From NCBI RefSeq assembly GCF_022808175.1, contig NZ_JALGBX010000019.1, positions 124,001 through 188,000 of the forward strand: a stretch of 64,000 bases of DNA, in the 5' to 3' direction. The notes beneath the pieces were generated by a model. It had not been told where the DNA came from. It made no database searches and was given only the letters and a program-made list of their open reading frames with translations. Positions 8,034-16,581 of this stretch are shown in pieces; the stretch's first letter is position 1; each line of letters begins with the position of its first letter. The translations under genes and the position numbers were made by a program. The DNA is from Streptomyces sp. AP-93 (GTDB taxonomy: Bacteria > Actinomycetota > Actinomycetes > Streptomycetales > Streptomycetaceae).

Positions 8034-9929
8034 TCAGCGGCCGCCGATCCGGTCCACCGCCTCCCGCGCGTCCCGGAGCAGTTCCTCGTCCATGAGCAAG
8101 CTCGCGCCGTACCGGCGCGGCGGCCCGGCCGCCACCGCCCGCAGTGCGGGCAGGGCGGCCGCCGCGGGCGGGCCGATCGCTCCCAGCGCGCGCACGGTCC
8201 GCAACGTCAGCTCCGTGACGCGGTGTTCGGCCAGCGGCGCCAGCTCCGGCAGCAGCGCTGCGACGGCGGGGGCCGGATCACCGGTGATCCGCCACCAGGC
8301 TTCGGCGGCGCCGACCCTGATCCACTCGCCGGGGCAGTCGAGCAGGGCCCGCACGGAGTCGGCGTACGGGGCTGCGAGCGGACCCAGGTCGGCGAGGTAG
8401 CGCAGCACCGGGCGGCCGAGTCCCGCCCGGGCCGCCGCTCCGCCGACCCACAGCGCCAGTTCCGGGTCGCCGGTCACCCGCCAGTGCGCCCAGGCCGCGG
8501 TCTGGGCGCCCTGCCACGGCTTCGGCGAGCGTTCGGTGCCGACGCCGAACCGCCACGGGCTGGTCTCCCCCCGGGCGAGCGCGGCCAGCGCCCCGGCGGC
8601 GGCCGAGGCGGCCGGGCCGATCCGCCCCAGGGCTTCGGCGGCCGGCCGGGCGGACCTGGTGTCCAGGAGGTCGGCCAGCTCCGGCACGGCGGGAGCCGCG
8701 GCCGGGCCCCATGGGGCGAGGATCCGCAGGACCTCGTCGGTGCCGCGGGCACCGGGCCCCATGGCGAGCCGCTCCCGGAAGACCGGCAACAGCTCCGGTG
8801 CCCAGCGCACGGGCAGTGGCCCGACGTCCTGGGAGTCCCCGAACCGCCGGAGGTACAGGGGCAACGCGCGCGGATCCTCGAAGCGGACCAGTGCCCCCAG
8901 CGCGGCGTGCGAACCCCGCCAACCGGGGCCGACGGGCCGCTCGACCGCGCGGACGATCCGGTCCGCGTACGGGGCGGCCGCACTCCCGCACCCGGCGAGT
9001 GCCACCAGCGCTTCGTCCGCGACCTCGGGCTCGTCCTCCAGTCCGGCGGCCACCGTCTCCCACAGGTGCGCCGCCGGACGGCGCCAGGAGCGGAGCTGGA
9101 GGCCGGCCGCCCGGACGGCTTGGGCCCGCAGGGCCGGGTCCCGGTGCCGGGCCAGGCCCTCGACCAGCGCTTCCCCCTCGCGCGGATGCGCCGCGACCTG
9201 AACCGCGTACCGGTCCACCGACTTGTACCCCTCGGACCAGGGCACTTCCGGCAGCCGGCCGGTACCGATCTCGGCGAAGACCCCGGCGACGCGGCGGCCC
9301 GCGCCCTGCGCACCTCCGGGCGCGGCGGTCAGCACCACCCGCGCGGAGGCCAGCCGTACGAGGGGGTCCCGCTGGTCCAGCCAGGCCCGGGCCCACTCCG
9401 CGGCCGCCGGCCGGTCGCCCGGTCCCGACAGCACTCCCACCGCGAGCAGTTGGGAGACCAGCGCCGTCGAGTCGCGCTCCACGGCGGCCTGCCGCCGCAG
9501 AGCATCCAGCGCCGCGGGATCCTCCTGCCGGAGCCCGCGCAGCACCCAGGCCGCGCCGGTCCGGACCTCGGCCGACCGGTCCGAAACCAGCGGCACGACG
9601 AGGTGAGCACGGGCCGCGAAGGCGAGGAAGGTGTGGCGGTGCACGCCGACGCGGCGCTCGCCGATGCCTTCGGCGCGCCGGGCCAGCAGGCCGAGGACCA
9701 GGGCCCGCCGGTGCCGGTCGAGTTGCGGAAGCAGCTCGAAGAGCCGCCCGGCGATTTCCACGAACAGCGGCTCGTCGCTGCGCCAGCCGAACAGCTCCTC
9801 CAACTGCGCCCAGGAGGAGCCCCGCAGCCCCGGTATCAGCAGTCCGCGCAGCAGGCCGGGAACTCGCTCCTGCCCCGCCGTCACCCCTTCGAGCTCGTGC
9901 CAGGGCGTCCCGGCCCCCCGTTCGTCCAT
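8034..9929 (-). CDS. HEAT-repeat protein
   Basis: The 631-residue protein is built almost entirely of helical pairs typical of HEAT/PBS-lyase-like repeats. Recurrent units read LGPLAAPYADSVRALL, IGPAASAAAGALAAL, GPAAAPAVPELADLL and AEVRTGAAWVLRGL. No signal peptide or membrane span is present, so it is probably a cytosolic scaffold. There are no catalytic motifs. It is convergent with the SDR gene and followed on the same strand by nothing related. The ATG at 9929 has no strong Shine-Dalgarno. Function is unknown; HEAT repeats only indicate protein-protein interaction. Confidence 0.8.
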   Translation of the reverse strand: MDERGAGTPWHELEGVTAGQERVPGLLRGLLIPGLRGSSWAQLEELFGWRSDEPLFVEIAGRLFELLPQLDRHRRALVLGLLARRAEGIGERRVGVHRHTFLAFAARAHLVVPLVSDRSAEVRTGAAWVLRGLRQEDPAALDALRRQAAVERDSTALVSQLLAVGVLSGPGDRPAAAEWARAWLDQRDPLVRLASARVVLTAAPGGAQGAGRRVAGVFAEIGTGRLPEVPWSEGYKSVDRYAVQVAAHPREGEALVEGLARHRDPALRAQAVRAAGLQLRSWRRPAAHLWETVAAGLEDEPEVADEALVALAGCGSAAAPYADRIVRAVERPVGPGWRGSHAALGALVRFEDPRALPLYLRRFGDSQDVGPLPVRWAPELLPVFRERLAMGPGARGTDEVLRILAPWGPAAAPAVPELADLLDTRSARPAAEALGRIGPAASAAAGALAALARGETSPWRFGVGTERSPKPWQGAQTAAWAHWRVTGDPELALWVGGAAARAGLGRPVLRYLADLGPLAAPYADSVRALLDCPGEWIRVGAAEAWWRITGDPAPAVAALLPELAPLAEHRVTELTLRTVRALGAIGPPAAAALPALRAVAAGPPRRYGASLLMDEELLRDAREAVDRIGGR

Positions 9930-9962
9930 ACCGGAGAGCCTAGGCGATGACGCGCCGGAGCC

Positions 9963-11600
9963 TCAGAGCTCGGTGACCTTGCCGTCCGCGACGTGCAGCC
10001 GGCGGGTCACCTCGACCGCGTCGAGCATCCGGCGGTCGTGGGTGACCAGCAGCAGGGTGCCCTCGTAGGCCTCCAGGGCGGACTCCAGCTGCTCGATCGC
10101 CGGCAGGTCGAGGTGGTTCGTCGGCTCGTCCAGCACCAGCAGGTTCACCCCGCGCCCCTGGAGCAGCGCCAGGGCCGCCCGGGTGCGCTCGCCGGGGGAG
10201 AGGGTGGCCGCCGGGCGGGTCACGTGGACCGCCTTCAGGCCGAACTTGGCGAGCAGGGTGCGGACTTCGGCCGGTTCGGTGTCGGGAACGGCGGCGCAGA
10301 AGGCCTCGAGGAGCGACTCGTCGCCGAGGAACAGACCACGGGCCTGGTCCACTTCGCCGACCAGGACGCCCGAACCCAGGGTGGCGGAGCCGGAGTCCGG
10401 TGCGAGCCGGCCCAGGAGGACCGCCAGCAGGGTGGACTTGCCGGCCCCGTTGGCGCCGGTGATGGCGACCCGGTCCGCCCAGTCGATCTGCAGGCTCGCC
10501 GGTCCGAAGGAGAAGTCCCCCCGCCGGACCGTCGCTTCGCGCAGGGTGGCCACCACCGAGCCGGAGCGCGGGGCCGCCGCGATCTCCATGCGCAGCTCCC
10601 ACTCCTTGCGCGGTTCGTCGACCACGTCGAGCCGCTCGATCGCGCGCTGCGTCTGGCGGGCCTTGGCGGCCTGCTTCTCGCTCGACTCGCCGCGCAGGTT
10701 CTTGCCGATCTTGTCGTTGTCGCTCGCCTTGCGGCGGGCGTTGCGCACGCCCTTGTCCATCCAGTTGCGCTGCATCTGCGCCCGGCCTTCGAGGGCGGAC
10801 TTCTTGCCCGCGTACTCCTCGAACTCCTCGCGGGCGTGGTTGCGGGCCCGGTCGCGCTCCTCCAGGTAGGCGTCGTAGCCGCCGCCGTAGAGGTTGATCT
10901 GCTGCTGGGCCAGGTCGAGTTCGAGGACCTTGGTGACGGTGCGCGTGAGGAACTCGCGGTCGTGACTGATCACGACGGTGCCGGCGCGCAGCCCCTTCAC
11001 GAACTGCTCCAGACGCTCCAGACCGTCGAGGTCGAGGTCGTTGGTCGGCTCGTCGAGCAGGAAGACGTCGTAGCGGGACAGCAGGAGCGAGGCCAGTCCC
11101 GCGCGGGCGGCCTGCCCGCCGGACAGCGCGGTCATCGGCAGGTCGAGGCCGACGGACAGCCCGAGGTCGTCGGCGACCTCCTGGGCCCGCTCGTCGAGGT
11201 CGGCGCCGCCGAGGTTCAGCCACCGGTCGAGGGCGTCCCCGTACGCGTCGTCGGAGCCCGGGGCTCCGTCGACCAGGCCCTGCGTCGCCGCGTCCAGCTC
11301 CGCCTGCGCGGCGGCCACCCCGGTACGCCGGGCCAGGAACTCGCGGATGGACTCGCCGGGGCGCCGCTCGGGCTCCTGGGGGAGGTGCCCGACGGCGGCC
11401 GTGGGCGGGGAGAGGCGCAGCTCCCCGGTCTCGGGGGCGTCCAGCCCGGCGAGCATCCGCAGCAGGGTGGACTTCCCGGCGCCGTTGACGCCGACGAGGC
11501 CGATGACGTCGCCGGGCGCGACGACGAGGTCGAGATCGGCGAAGAGCGTGCGCTCACCGTGCGCGGCGGTGAGCTTCTTGGCGACGAGGGTTGCAGTCAT
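9963..11600 (-). CDS. ABC-F family ATP-binding protein
   Basis: Two nucleotide-binding domains are joined in one 545-residue soluble chain without membrane spans, the ABC-F arrangement. The first domain has Walker A GVNGAGKST (about residue 37), signature LSGGQAARAGLA and Walker B VFLLDEPTNDLD. The second has GANGAGKST, LSPGERTRAALA and LLVLDEPTNHLD. The interdomain linker is charged and helical (EEFEEYAGKKSALEGRAQMQRNW region, broken by Gly), as in ribosome-acting ABC-F factors. Members act on the ribosome E site in translation or antibiotic resistance; which role applies here is not evident. A TAGGAT -10-like hexamer lies 16 nt before the ATG. Confidence 0.88.
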   Translation of the reverse strand: MTATLVAKKLTAAHGERTLFADLDLVVAPGDVIGLVGVNGAGKSTLLRMLAGLDAPETGELRLSPPTAAVGHLPQEPERRPGESIREFLARRTGVAAAQAELDAATQGLVDGAPGSDDAYGDALDRWLNLGGADLDERAQEVADDLGLSVGLDLPMTALSGGQAARAGLASLLLSRYDVFLLDEPTNDLDLDGLERLEQFVKGLRAGTVVISHDREFLTRTVTKVLELDLAQQQINLYGGGYDAYLEERDRARNHAREEFEEYAGKKSALEGRAQMQRNWMDKGVRNARRKASDNDKIGKNLRGESSEKQAAKARQTQRAIERLDVVDEPRKEWELRMEIAAAPRSGSVVATLREATVRRGDFSFGPASLQIDWADRVAITGANGAGKSTLLAVLLGRLAPDSGSATLGSGVLVGEVDQARGLFLGDESLLEAFCAAVPDTEPAEVRTLLAKFGLKAVHVTRPAATLSPGERTRAALALLQGRGVNLLVLDEPTNHLDLPAIEQLESALEAYEGTLLLVTHDRRMLDAVEVTRRLHVADGKVTEL

Positions 11601-11792
11601 GATGCCCCGATCCTATCCGCGCCCCACCCGTCCGGGTCCCGGGGCCGGGGCGGAGCGGCGGCCGGCCCGCGGGGTCACGCACCGACGAGTCGCAGGGCCG
11701 CCCACAGGGCCGTCACGCACCGGGACCCGCATGGCCGGATAGGTGGGGTACACGTCATTGCGGTCATCGCGCGGGTGTCACACGATGAGGCC

Positions 11793-12773
11793 ATGTCGTC
11801 GCGAAACGTAATCGTCGTCCTCTACGACGGCGTACAGAGCCTGGATGTCACCGGGCCGATGGAGGTGTTCTCCGGCGCGCACCGTCACCCCGGACCCGCG
11901 CGGTACGCGCTCCGCACCGTCTCACCTGGCGGCGCCCCGGTCCGTACGAGCAGCGGGCTGCGGCTGGTCCCGGACGGGGACCTGGAGAGCGAGCGTCCGG
12001 GCGCCGGGACCACCCTGCTGGTGCCGGGAGGCCGGTACACGGGGGACTTCGCGCCGGAGATCACGGACTGGCTCCGCGCGCACGGCGGGTCCGTGGAGCG
12101 GCTGGTCTCGGTGTGCACCGGCAGCCTGCTGCTGGCCGAGGCCGGGCTGCTGGACGGACGGCGGGCGACGACCCACTGGTACGTGTGCGAGCGGATGGCC
12201 CGGGACTACCCGGCCGTCACCGTGGAACCCGACCCGGTCTACGTCCGCGACGGGCCGGTGTCCACTTCGGCCGGGGTCACGGCGGGCATCGACCTCGCGC
12301 TGGCGCTGGTGGAGGAGGACCACGGGCGGGAGCTGGCGCTGTCCGTCGCGCGGCACCTGGTGGTCTTCCTCCGCCGGCCCGGGAACCAGGCGCAGTTCAG
12401 CGCGCAACTCGCGGCGCAGACGGCGCGGCGGGAGCCGCTGCGGGAGGTGCAGCACTGGATCACGGAGCACCCGGAGGAGGACCTGAGCGTGGAGGCGCTC
12501 GCCACGCGGGCGGCACTGTCGCCCCGGCACTTCGCGCGGTCCTTCCAGGCGGAGACGGGGGTCACGCCGGGGCGGTACGTGGAACGGGTCCGGGTCGAGC
12601 ACGCGCGGCGGCTGCTGGAGGAGGGCGGCGAGGGCATCGCCCAGATCTCCCGGGCCTGCGGCTACGGCAACCCGGAAGCCCTGCGCCGCGCATTCGTGAA
12701 GGCCCTGGGCCAGCCCCCGGCCGAATACCGCCGCCGCTTCGGCACCCCGCCGCGGCCGACCCCTGACCCCTGA
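11793..12773 (+). CDS. GlxA-family transcriptional regulator (DJ-1/PfpI + AraC)
   Basis: This 326-residue regulator has an N-terminal DJ-1/PfpI domain (about 5-185). It contains the nucleophile-elbow-like segment SVCTGSLLLAEAGLL and TTHW. A C-terminal AraC/XylS DNA-binding domain follows (about 215-320) with two HTH motifs (LSVEALATRAALSPRHFARSFQ and IAQISRACGYGNPEALRRAF, each read in parts). Such proteins regulate amine or amide catabolism and other genes. The ATG at 11793 follows GATGAGG. It is divergent from the ABC-F gene, with about 190 bp between. A second DJ-1/PfpI gene lies 113 bp downstream on the same strand, suggesting a small regulon or operon. Confidence 0.88.
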   Translation: MSSRNVIVVLYDGVQSLDVTGPMEVFSGAHRHPGPARYALRTVSPGGAPVRTSSGLRLVPDGDLESERPGAGTTLLVPGGRYTGDFAPEITDWLRAHGGSVERLVSVCTGSLLLAEAGLLDGRRATTHWYVCERMARDYPAVTVEPDPVYVRDGPVSTSAGVTAGIDLALALVEEDHGRELALSVARHLVVFLRRPGNQAQFSAQLAAQTARREPLREVQHWITEHPEEDLSVEALATRAALSPRHFARSFQAETGVTPGRYVERVRVEHARRLLEEGGEGIAQISRACGYGNPEALRRAFVKALGQPPAEYRRRFGTPPRPTPDP

Positions 12774-12797
12774 CCCCTGACCCCTGACCTGACCCCT
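12758..12797 (+). repeat. GACCCCT heptamer tandem repeat spanning a stop codon; G-quadruplex motif on the reverse strand
   Basis: Four perfect GACCCCT units (12758-12785) are followed by GACCT and a fifth GACCCCT. The TGA at 12771-12773, inside the repeat, ends the GlxA-type gene. Read on the reverse strand the array has four GGGG tracts separated by TCA, a canonical intramolecular G-quadruplex pattern. Because the period is 7, TGA recurs in all three forward frames. Confidence 0.9.
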
Positions 12798-12886
12798 GAC
12801 CTCTTGACCTCGCCCCCAGGAACCGCGCCCCCGACCGTGCCCCGGCCGCACGACCGCCGGACCCCGACCACCGCTCCGGAGGAGCC

Positions 12887-13525
12887 ATGCAGATCGCCGT
12901 ACTGCTTTTCGACGGATTCACCGCCCTCGACGCGATTGGGCCCTTCGACACCCTGGGCCGCCTCCAGGGCGCCGAGACCGTGTTCGTGGCCGAGCGGCCG
13001 GGGCCCGTACGGACCGACCAGAGCTCGCTCGCGCTCGTCGCCGACAAAGGGCTCGACGAGGTGACGAGGCCGGACATCGTCCTCGTGCCCGGTGGGCGGG
13101 TCACGGACCGGGAGATGAAGAACCCCGTGGTACTGGACTGGCTGCGGACCGTCGACGCCACCAGCACGTGGACCACGTCCGTCTGCAGCGGCTCGACCCT
13201 GCTCGCCGCCGCGGGCCTGCTCGAGGGGCGCCGGGCCACCAGCCACTGGCTGTACCTGGACCGGTTGCCTTCGTTCGGGGTGGAGCCCGCCTCGGAGCGG
13301 GTGGTCTTCGACGGGAAGTACGTGACGGCCGCCGGAGTGTCCGCGGGCATCGACATGGGGCTCACGCTCCTCGGCCGCATCGCGGGAGACGCGTACGCGC
13401 AGACGGTGCAGCTGATGACCGAGTACGACCCGCAGCCGCCCTACGACGCGGGCTCCCCCGACAAGGCGCCTGCCGAGATCGTCGCCCTGCTCCGCTCGCT
13501 CACTCCGCCGGCGGAGTCCAGCTGA
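12887..13525 (+). CDS. DJ-1/PfpI family protein (isonitrile-hydratase-like)
   Basis: The 212-residue single-domain DJ-1/PfpI protein reads MQIAVLLFDGFTALDAIGP at the start. It has the elbow Cys in TTSVCSGSTLLAAAGLL, then ATSHW and AGVSAGIDMGL. This pattern is shared with isonitrile hydratase (InhA-type) proteins and with GlxA N-terminal domains, but no AraC domain is present. A strong GGAGGAG Shine-Dalgarno precedes the ATG. It sits directly after a GlxA-type regulator with the same fold, so the regulator may control it. The last 26 bp overlap the convergent enoyl-CoA hydratase gene. The substrate is unproven. Confidence 0.85.
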   Translation: MQIAVLLFDGFTALDAIGPFDTLGRLQGAETVFVAERPGPVRTDQSSLALVADKGLDEVTRPDIVLVPGGRVTDREMKNPVVLDWLRTVDATSTWTTSVCSGSTLLAAAGLLEGRRATSHWLYLDRLPSFGVEPASERVVFDGKYVTAAGVSAGIDMGLTLLGRIAGDAYAQTVQLMTEYDPQPPYDAGSPDKAPAEIVALLRSLTPPAESS

Positions 13526-14249
13526 AGGCGGGCGCGCGGCGTCCCAGGAACGCGGCGACCCCCTCCGCGATGTCGCCGCTCGCGGCGGCCTGCGCGGCCC
13601 AGTAGGCGTCCCGGTCCGTGCGGCCGTCCGCGAATTCCTTCGCCGAACTCTGCGTGAGCTGTGAGCGTGTGGCCAGGATCCGCGTGAACTCCGCGACCCG
13701 CTTGGCTAGTTGCCCCGCGGGCAGCAGCTCGTCCAGCAGTCCGGTGCGCAGCGCCCGCTCCGCGTCGATCAACTCGGCGGAGAAGAGCAGGTACTTGGCT
13801 GCGGCCGGGCCCACCAGGGAGGCGAGGCGCCGGGTGGACGAGGCCGGGTACACGATGCCCAGCTTCGCCGGCGTCACCCCGAAGGAGGCGCCTTCCTCGG
13901 CGAACCGCAGATCGCAGGCGGCGGCCAGCTGGCTGCCCCCGCCCACGCAGAACCCGCGGATCGCGGCGAGCGTGGGCTTGGGGAAGGCGGCGAGCGCCTC
14001 CTCCGCCGCCACGGCCAGGGCCTGCGGGTCCTGGTCCCCGGTCAGCGAGGAGATGTCGGCCCCCGCGCAGAAGGTCTCGCCGGCCCCCGTCAGGACCAGC
14101 ACCCGTACGGCGGGATCCGCCGCGTGCCCGGCCAGCAGTTCCGGCAGCCCGCGCCACATCGCGGCCGTCATGGCGTTGCGCTTGGCGGGGTGCGAGATCA
14201 CGACGGTGGCGACCCCGTCGGCGACGGAGGAGAGGAGGGCTGCGTCCAT
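13500..14249 (-). CDS. Enoyl-CoA hydratase/isomerase family protein
   Basis: A 249-residue crotonase-fold protein. The oxyanion-hole regions are visible: HPAKRNAMTAAM near the N-terminus and GFCVGGGSQLAAACDLRFA in the middle. It continues with GVTPAKLGIVYPASSTRRLASLVG. The usual second catalytic Glu position reads as Tyr/Pro-rich IVYPASS rather than the LGLIPGAGGT pattern of classic hydratases, so the reaction (hydratase, isomerase or other) is uncertain. The ATG at 14249 starts the conserved core; longer upstream frames are not coding. The 3' end overlaps the DJ-1 gene by 26 bp on the opposite strand. Confidence 0.85.
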   Translation of the reverse strand: MDAALLSSVADGVATVVISHPAKRNAMTAAMWRGLPELLAGHAADPAVRVLVLTGAGETFCAGADISSLTGDQDPQALAVAAEEALAAFPKPTLAAIRGFCVGGGSQLAAACDLRFAEEGASFGVTPAKLGIVYPASSTRRLASLVGPAAAKYLLFSAELIDAERALRTGLLDELLPAGQLAKRVAEFTRILATRSQLTQSSAKEFADGRTDRDAYWAAQAAASGDIAEGVAAFLGRRAPAFSWTPPAE

Positions 14250-14378
14250 GCGCCGGATGCTATCCCGGGCGGTCAAACCTATGATCAAGAGACCGGTACC
14301 CGGCAGCTCGGTGGACCGGCAGGCAGTCGAGGAGTGGTCCGAGGAGTCCGTCGGGGGCATCGAGGAGGTGGCGCGTCC

Positions 14379-15089
14379 ATGGGCGCAGACCGTGCCGAGC
14401 GTGCGGACCGCAAGGACCGTACGGGTCCACAGGACACGAAGGACGACAAGAAGAAGGTCAGCCGCAGCTTCGCGCTGATGGCCCTGCTCGGGGCGCTCCT
14501 GGTGGTGGCCGGGCTGGTGGGCCTCGTCTACACCGGCGTCGCCACCCTGACCACGATGTTCCTCTTCGGCTGGCTGCTGCTGTTCGGCGGCGTGGTGGGC
14601 CTGCTCCAGGCGATCCAGTCCCGCAAGAGCAACTACTTCTGGCTCGCGGTCATCGTCGCCGCGATCAACATCGCGGCCGGTTTCGTGATGCTGCGCCGCC
14701 CGGAGGCGAGCGCGGAGGCGCTCACCATGTTCGCCGCGCTGCTGTTCCTCACCGGCGGGGTGTTCCGGCTGGCAGGCGCCGTCGTGGTGCGCGGCGCGCA
14801 CCTCGGGCTGACCCTGGTCCAGGGTGCCTTCGGCATCCTGCTGGGCCTCCTGATCCTCGCCAACTGGCCCGGCAGCAGCCTGTACGTGATCGGGGCGTTC
14901 TTCTCCCTCGCGCTGCTGTTCGACGGCCTGAGCCTGATCGCCGTGGGCATGGGAGCCCGCCGCATCCTGGGCTTGGTCAGGGACGACGAGGTCCCGGTGA
15001 CGCCGGCAGGGGCGGGAGCCGCCGCGCCCGGGACGCGTGAGGCGGCCGAGAGCCGTCCCCCAGAAGATCAGGAACGGTCGAACAACTGA
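14379..15089 (+). CDS. HdeD-like (DUF308) integral membrane protein
   Basis: This 236-residue protein has a charged cytosolic N-terminus of about 28 residues and then six closely spaced hydrophobic spans (from FALMALLGALLVVAG to FFSLALLFDGLSLIAVG). It matches the HdeD/DUF308 family, some members of which contribute to acid resistance in enterobacteria. A role in stress or envelope function in Streptomyces is only inferred. The ATG at 14379 is preceded by GAGGAGG. The C-terminus is Pro/Ala/Glu-rich and cytosolic. The gene is divergent from the enoyl-CoA hydratase, with about 130 bp between. Confidence 0.82.
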   Translation: MGADRAERADRKDRTGPQDTKDDKKKVSRSFALMALLGALLVVAGLVGLVYTGVATLTTMFLFGWLLLFGGVVGLLQAIQSRKSNYFWLAVIVAAINIAAGFVMLRRPEASAEALTMFAALLFLTGGVFRLAGAVVVRGAHLGLTLVQGAFGILLGLLILANWPGSSLYVIGAFFSLALLFDGLSLIAVGMGARRILGLVRDDEVPVTPAGAGAAAPGTREAAESRPPEDQERSNN

Positions 15090-15183
15090 CTCTGTCATAC
15101 GCCAGCGGTCAGAAAGTGTCCGATTGATGCTGACTTCTGGTCAGTGGTCGGGCCCGGAGCGGTCCGGTCTCCACTCTTGACGT

Positions 15184-15738
15184 GTGCAGACGATCGAGCG
15201 TGAAGACGGGGGCCGGGAGATGGATGTCAGCGGGAGCGTCCCGCCAGTCAAGGGGGAGGAGCCGGAGGTCGCGGCCGCCCCCCTCGCGTACGAGGGAGTG
15301 TGGCGATTCACGGCGCCCGCGGTAGAAGAATCCGTTCCGCAGGCCCGCCGTGCGGTCCGTGACCTGCTCGGCCGGCAGGAGGTGCCGGCCGACCGGGACC
15401 TGGTCTACTCCCTGCTGCTGATCGTCTCCGAACTGGTGACGAACTCGGTCCGGCACGCGGCCCTGCTCTCGCCGGAGGTCGCGGTGGAGGTCGCCATCGG
15501 CCGGGAGTGGGTACGGGTGGCCGTCGAGGACAACCACCCGTACCGCCCCAAGGCGCTGGAGGCCGATTTCGGCCAGACCGGCGGCCGGGGTCTGCTCCTC
15601 GTCCGGGAGATCACGCTGGAGGCCGGCGGGGTCTGCGACGTGGAGCACACCTCCACGGGCGGCAAGGTGATCTGGGCGGCCCTGCCGCTCACCGCGACCC
15701 TCGCGTCACCCGCCGCCACCCCGACCTCGGCGGTCTGA
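15184..15738 (+). CDS. Anti-sigma-type ATP-binding protein (RsbW/HATPase fold)
   Basis: The 184-residue protein has the GHKL ATPase signature of Streptomyces serine-kinase-like anti-sigma regulators: LLIVSELVTNSVRHA (N box), VAVEDNHP (G1, DNxP) and GGRGLLLVREI (G2). It could phosphorylate an anti-anti-sigma factor or bind a sigma factor, but no such partner gene is adjacent. Translation may start at GTG 15184, or at ATG 15220, which directly follows GGGCCGGGAG; the core begins near residue 38, so either is compatible. The gene is convergent with idi. Confidence 0.8.
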   Translation: MQTIEREDGGREMDVSGSVPPVKGEEPEVAAAPLAYEGVWRFTAPAVEESVPQARRAVRDLLGRQEVPADRDLVYSLLLIVSELVTNSVRHAALLSPEVAVEVAIGREWVRVAVEDNHPYRPKALEADFGQTGGRGLLLVREITLEAGGVCDVEHTSTGGKVIWAALPLTATLASPAATPTSAV

Positions 15739-15746
15739 GCCCGCGC

Positions 15747-15803
15747 GGGGCCACTGCCGACCGGGGCCGCTACCGACCGCGGGGCTACTGCCGACCGGGG
15801 CCG
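15747..15803 (+). repeat. Imperfect tandem repeat of 16-18 bp between convergent genes
   Basis: Three degenerate units beginning GGGGC(C/T) and ending in (G/A)CCGACC follow the stop codon of the anti-sigma-type gene, and a fourth begins. The array fills most of the 82-bp gap to the end of idi. Copies can pair locally, so it may act in bidirectional termination. Confidence 0.6.
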
Positions 15804-15820
15804 CCGGAGACTGCCGGCTG

Positions 15821-16420
15821 CTACCAGCCCGCCGCGTCGCCCGTCAGCTCGCGGATCGCGGGCCGGGCCGCGTCCAGCACGGTCATGAACCAGGCCGAGA
15901 ACGGGACCTCGGCGTGCCGCTTCGCGAGTTCCTCCGCGGTCACGAAGGCGGTGTCCGCGATCTCCTCCGGATCCGGCCGCACCGACCGCTGCGCGAGTCC
16001 CACGAACAGGTGGTTGTACTCCTGCTCCACCAGCCCCGACGCCGGGTCCGGATGGTTGTAGCGCACCGTCCCCGCCTCCGCGAGCAGGGAGGGCGACAGC
16101 CCCAGCTCCTCGTGGGTCCGCCGGGCCGCCGCCGCGAACGGCGACTCCCCGGGGTAGGGGTGACCGCAGCAGGTGTTCGACCAGACGCCGGGGGAGTGGT
16201 ACTTCCCGAGGGCGCGCTGCTGGAGCAGCATCCGGCCCTGCTCGTCGAAGAGGAACACCGAGAACGCCCGGTGCAACTGACCCGGCGCCTGATGGGCGGA
16301 GAGCTTCTCCGCCGTACCGATGGTGTTGCCGGACTCGTCGACCAGTTCGAGCATGATCGGTTCTTGAGAGCCGGCGCCGGTGGTCGCACTGTTCGCGGCG
16401 GTGGCTGGTGTGGTCGGCAT
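15821..16420 (-). CDS. idi: Isopentenyl-diphosphate delta-isomerase, type I
   Basis: A 199-residue Nudix-fold type I IPP isomerase, interconverting IPP and DMAPP. Diagnostic segments: LHRAFSVFLFDEQGRMLLQQR, the catalytic Cys in WSNTCCGHPYPGE, the Nudix-like AARRTHEELG and YNHLFVG with metal-binding His/Glu. The start at ATG 16420 is supported by AAGGA 5 nt upstream; 26 further in-frame codons upstream are not needed. It supplies DMAPP for the prenyl-diphosphate synthases of the hopanoid operon 10 kb away and of the terpenoid operon at 58 kb. In S. coelicolor idi also lies near the hopanoid genes. Confidence 0.95.
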   Translation of the reverse strand: MPTTPATAANSATTGAGSQEPIMLELVDESGNTIGTAEKLSAHQAPGQLHRAFSVFLFDEQGRMLLQQRALGKYHSPGVWSNTCCGHPYPGESPFAAAARRTHEELGLSPSLLAEAGTVRYNHPDPASGLVEQEYNHLFVGLAQRSVRPDPEEIADTAFVTAEELAKRHAEVPFSAWFMTVLDAARPAIRELTGDAAGW

Positions 16421-16581
16421 ACCCATCCTTCGCTTCGGACTTCGGCTTTCAGTCTGCCGTACAAATGGGGATTGCCCCCACTTCGGTGATCTGCGCATGT
16501 CCGCCCCCCGCCGCGTGATATGCGACGGGGGGCGGAGCGTGCCGATCGGTCAGTTCATCCGGCCGCGGGCCGGATCCCGCA

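Noticed and set aside
15089..15184. Partial inverted repeat before the anti-sigma-type gene
   Set aside because: CAGAAAGT/ACTTCTG arms are imperfect and short; not enough to call an operator.
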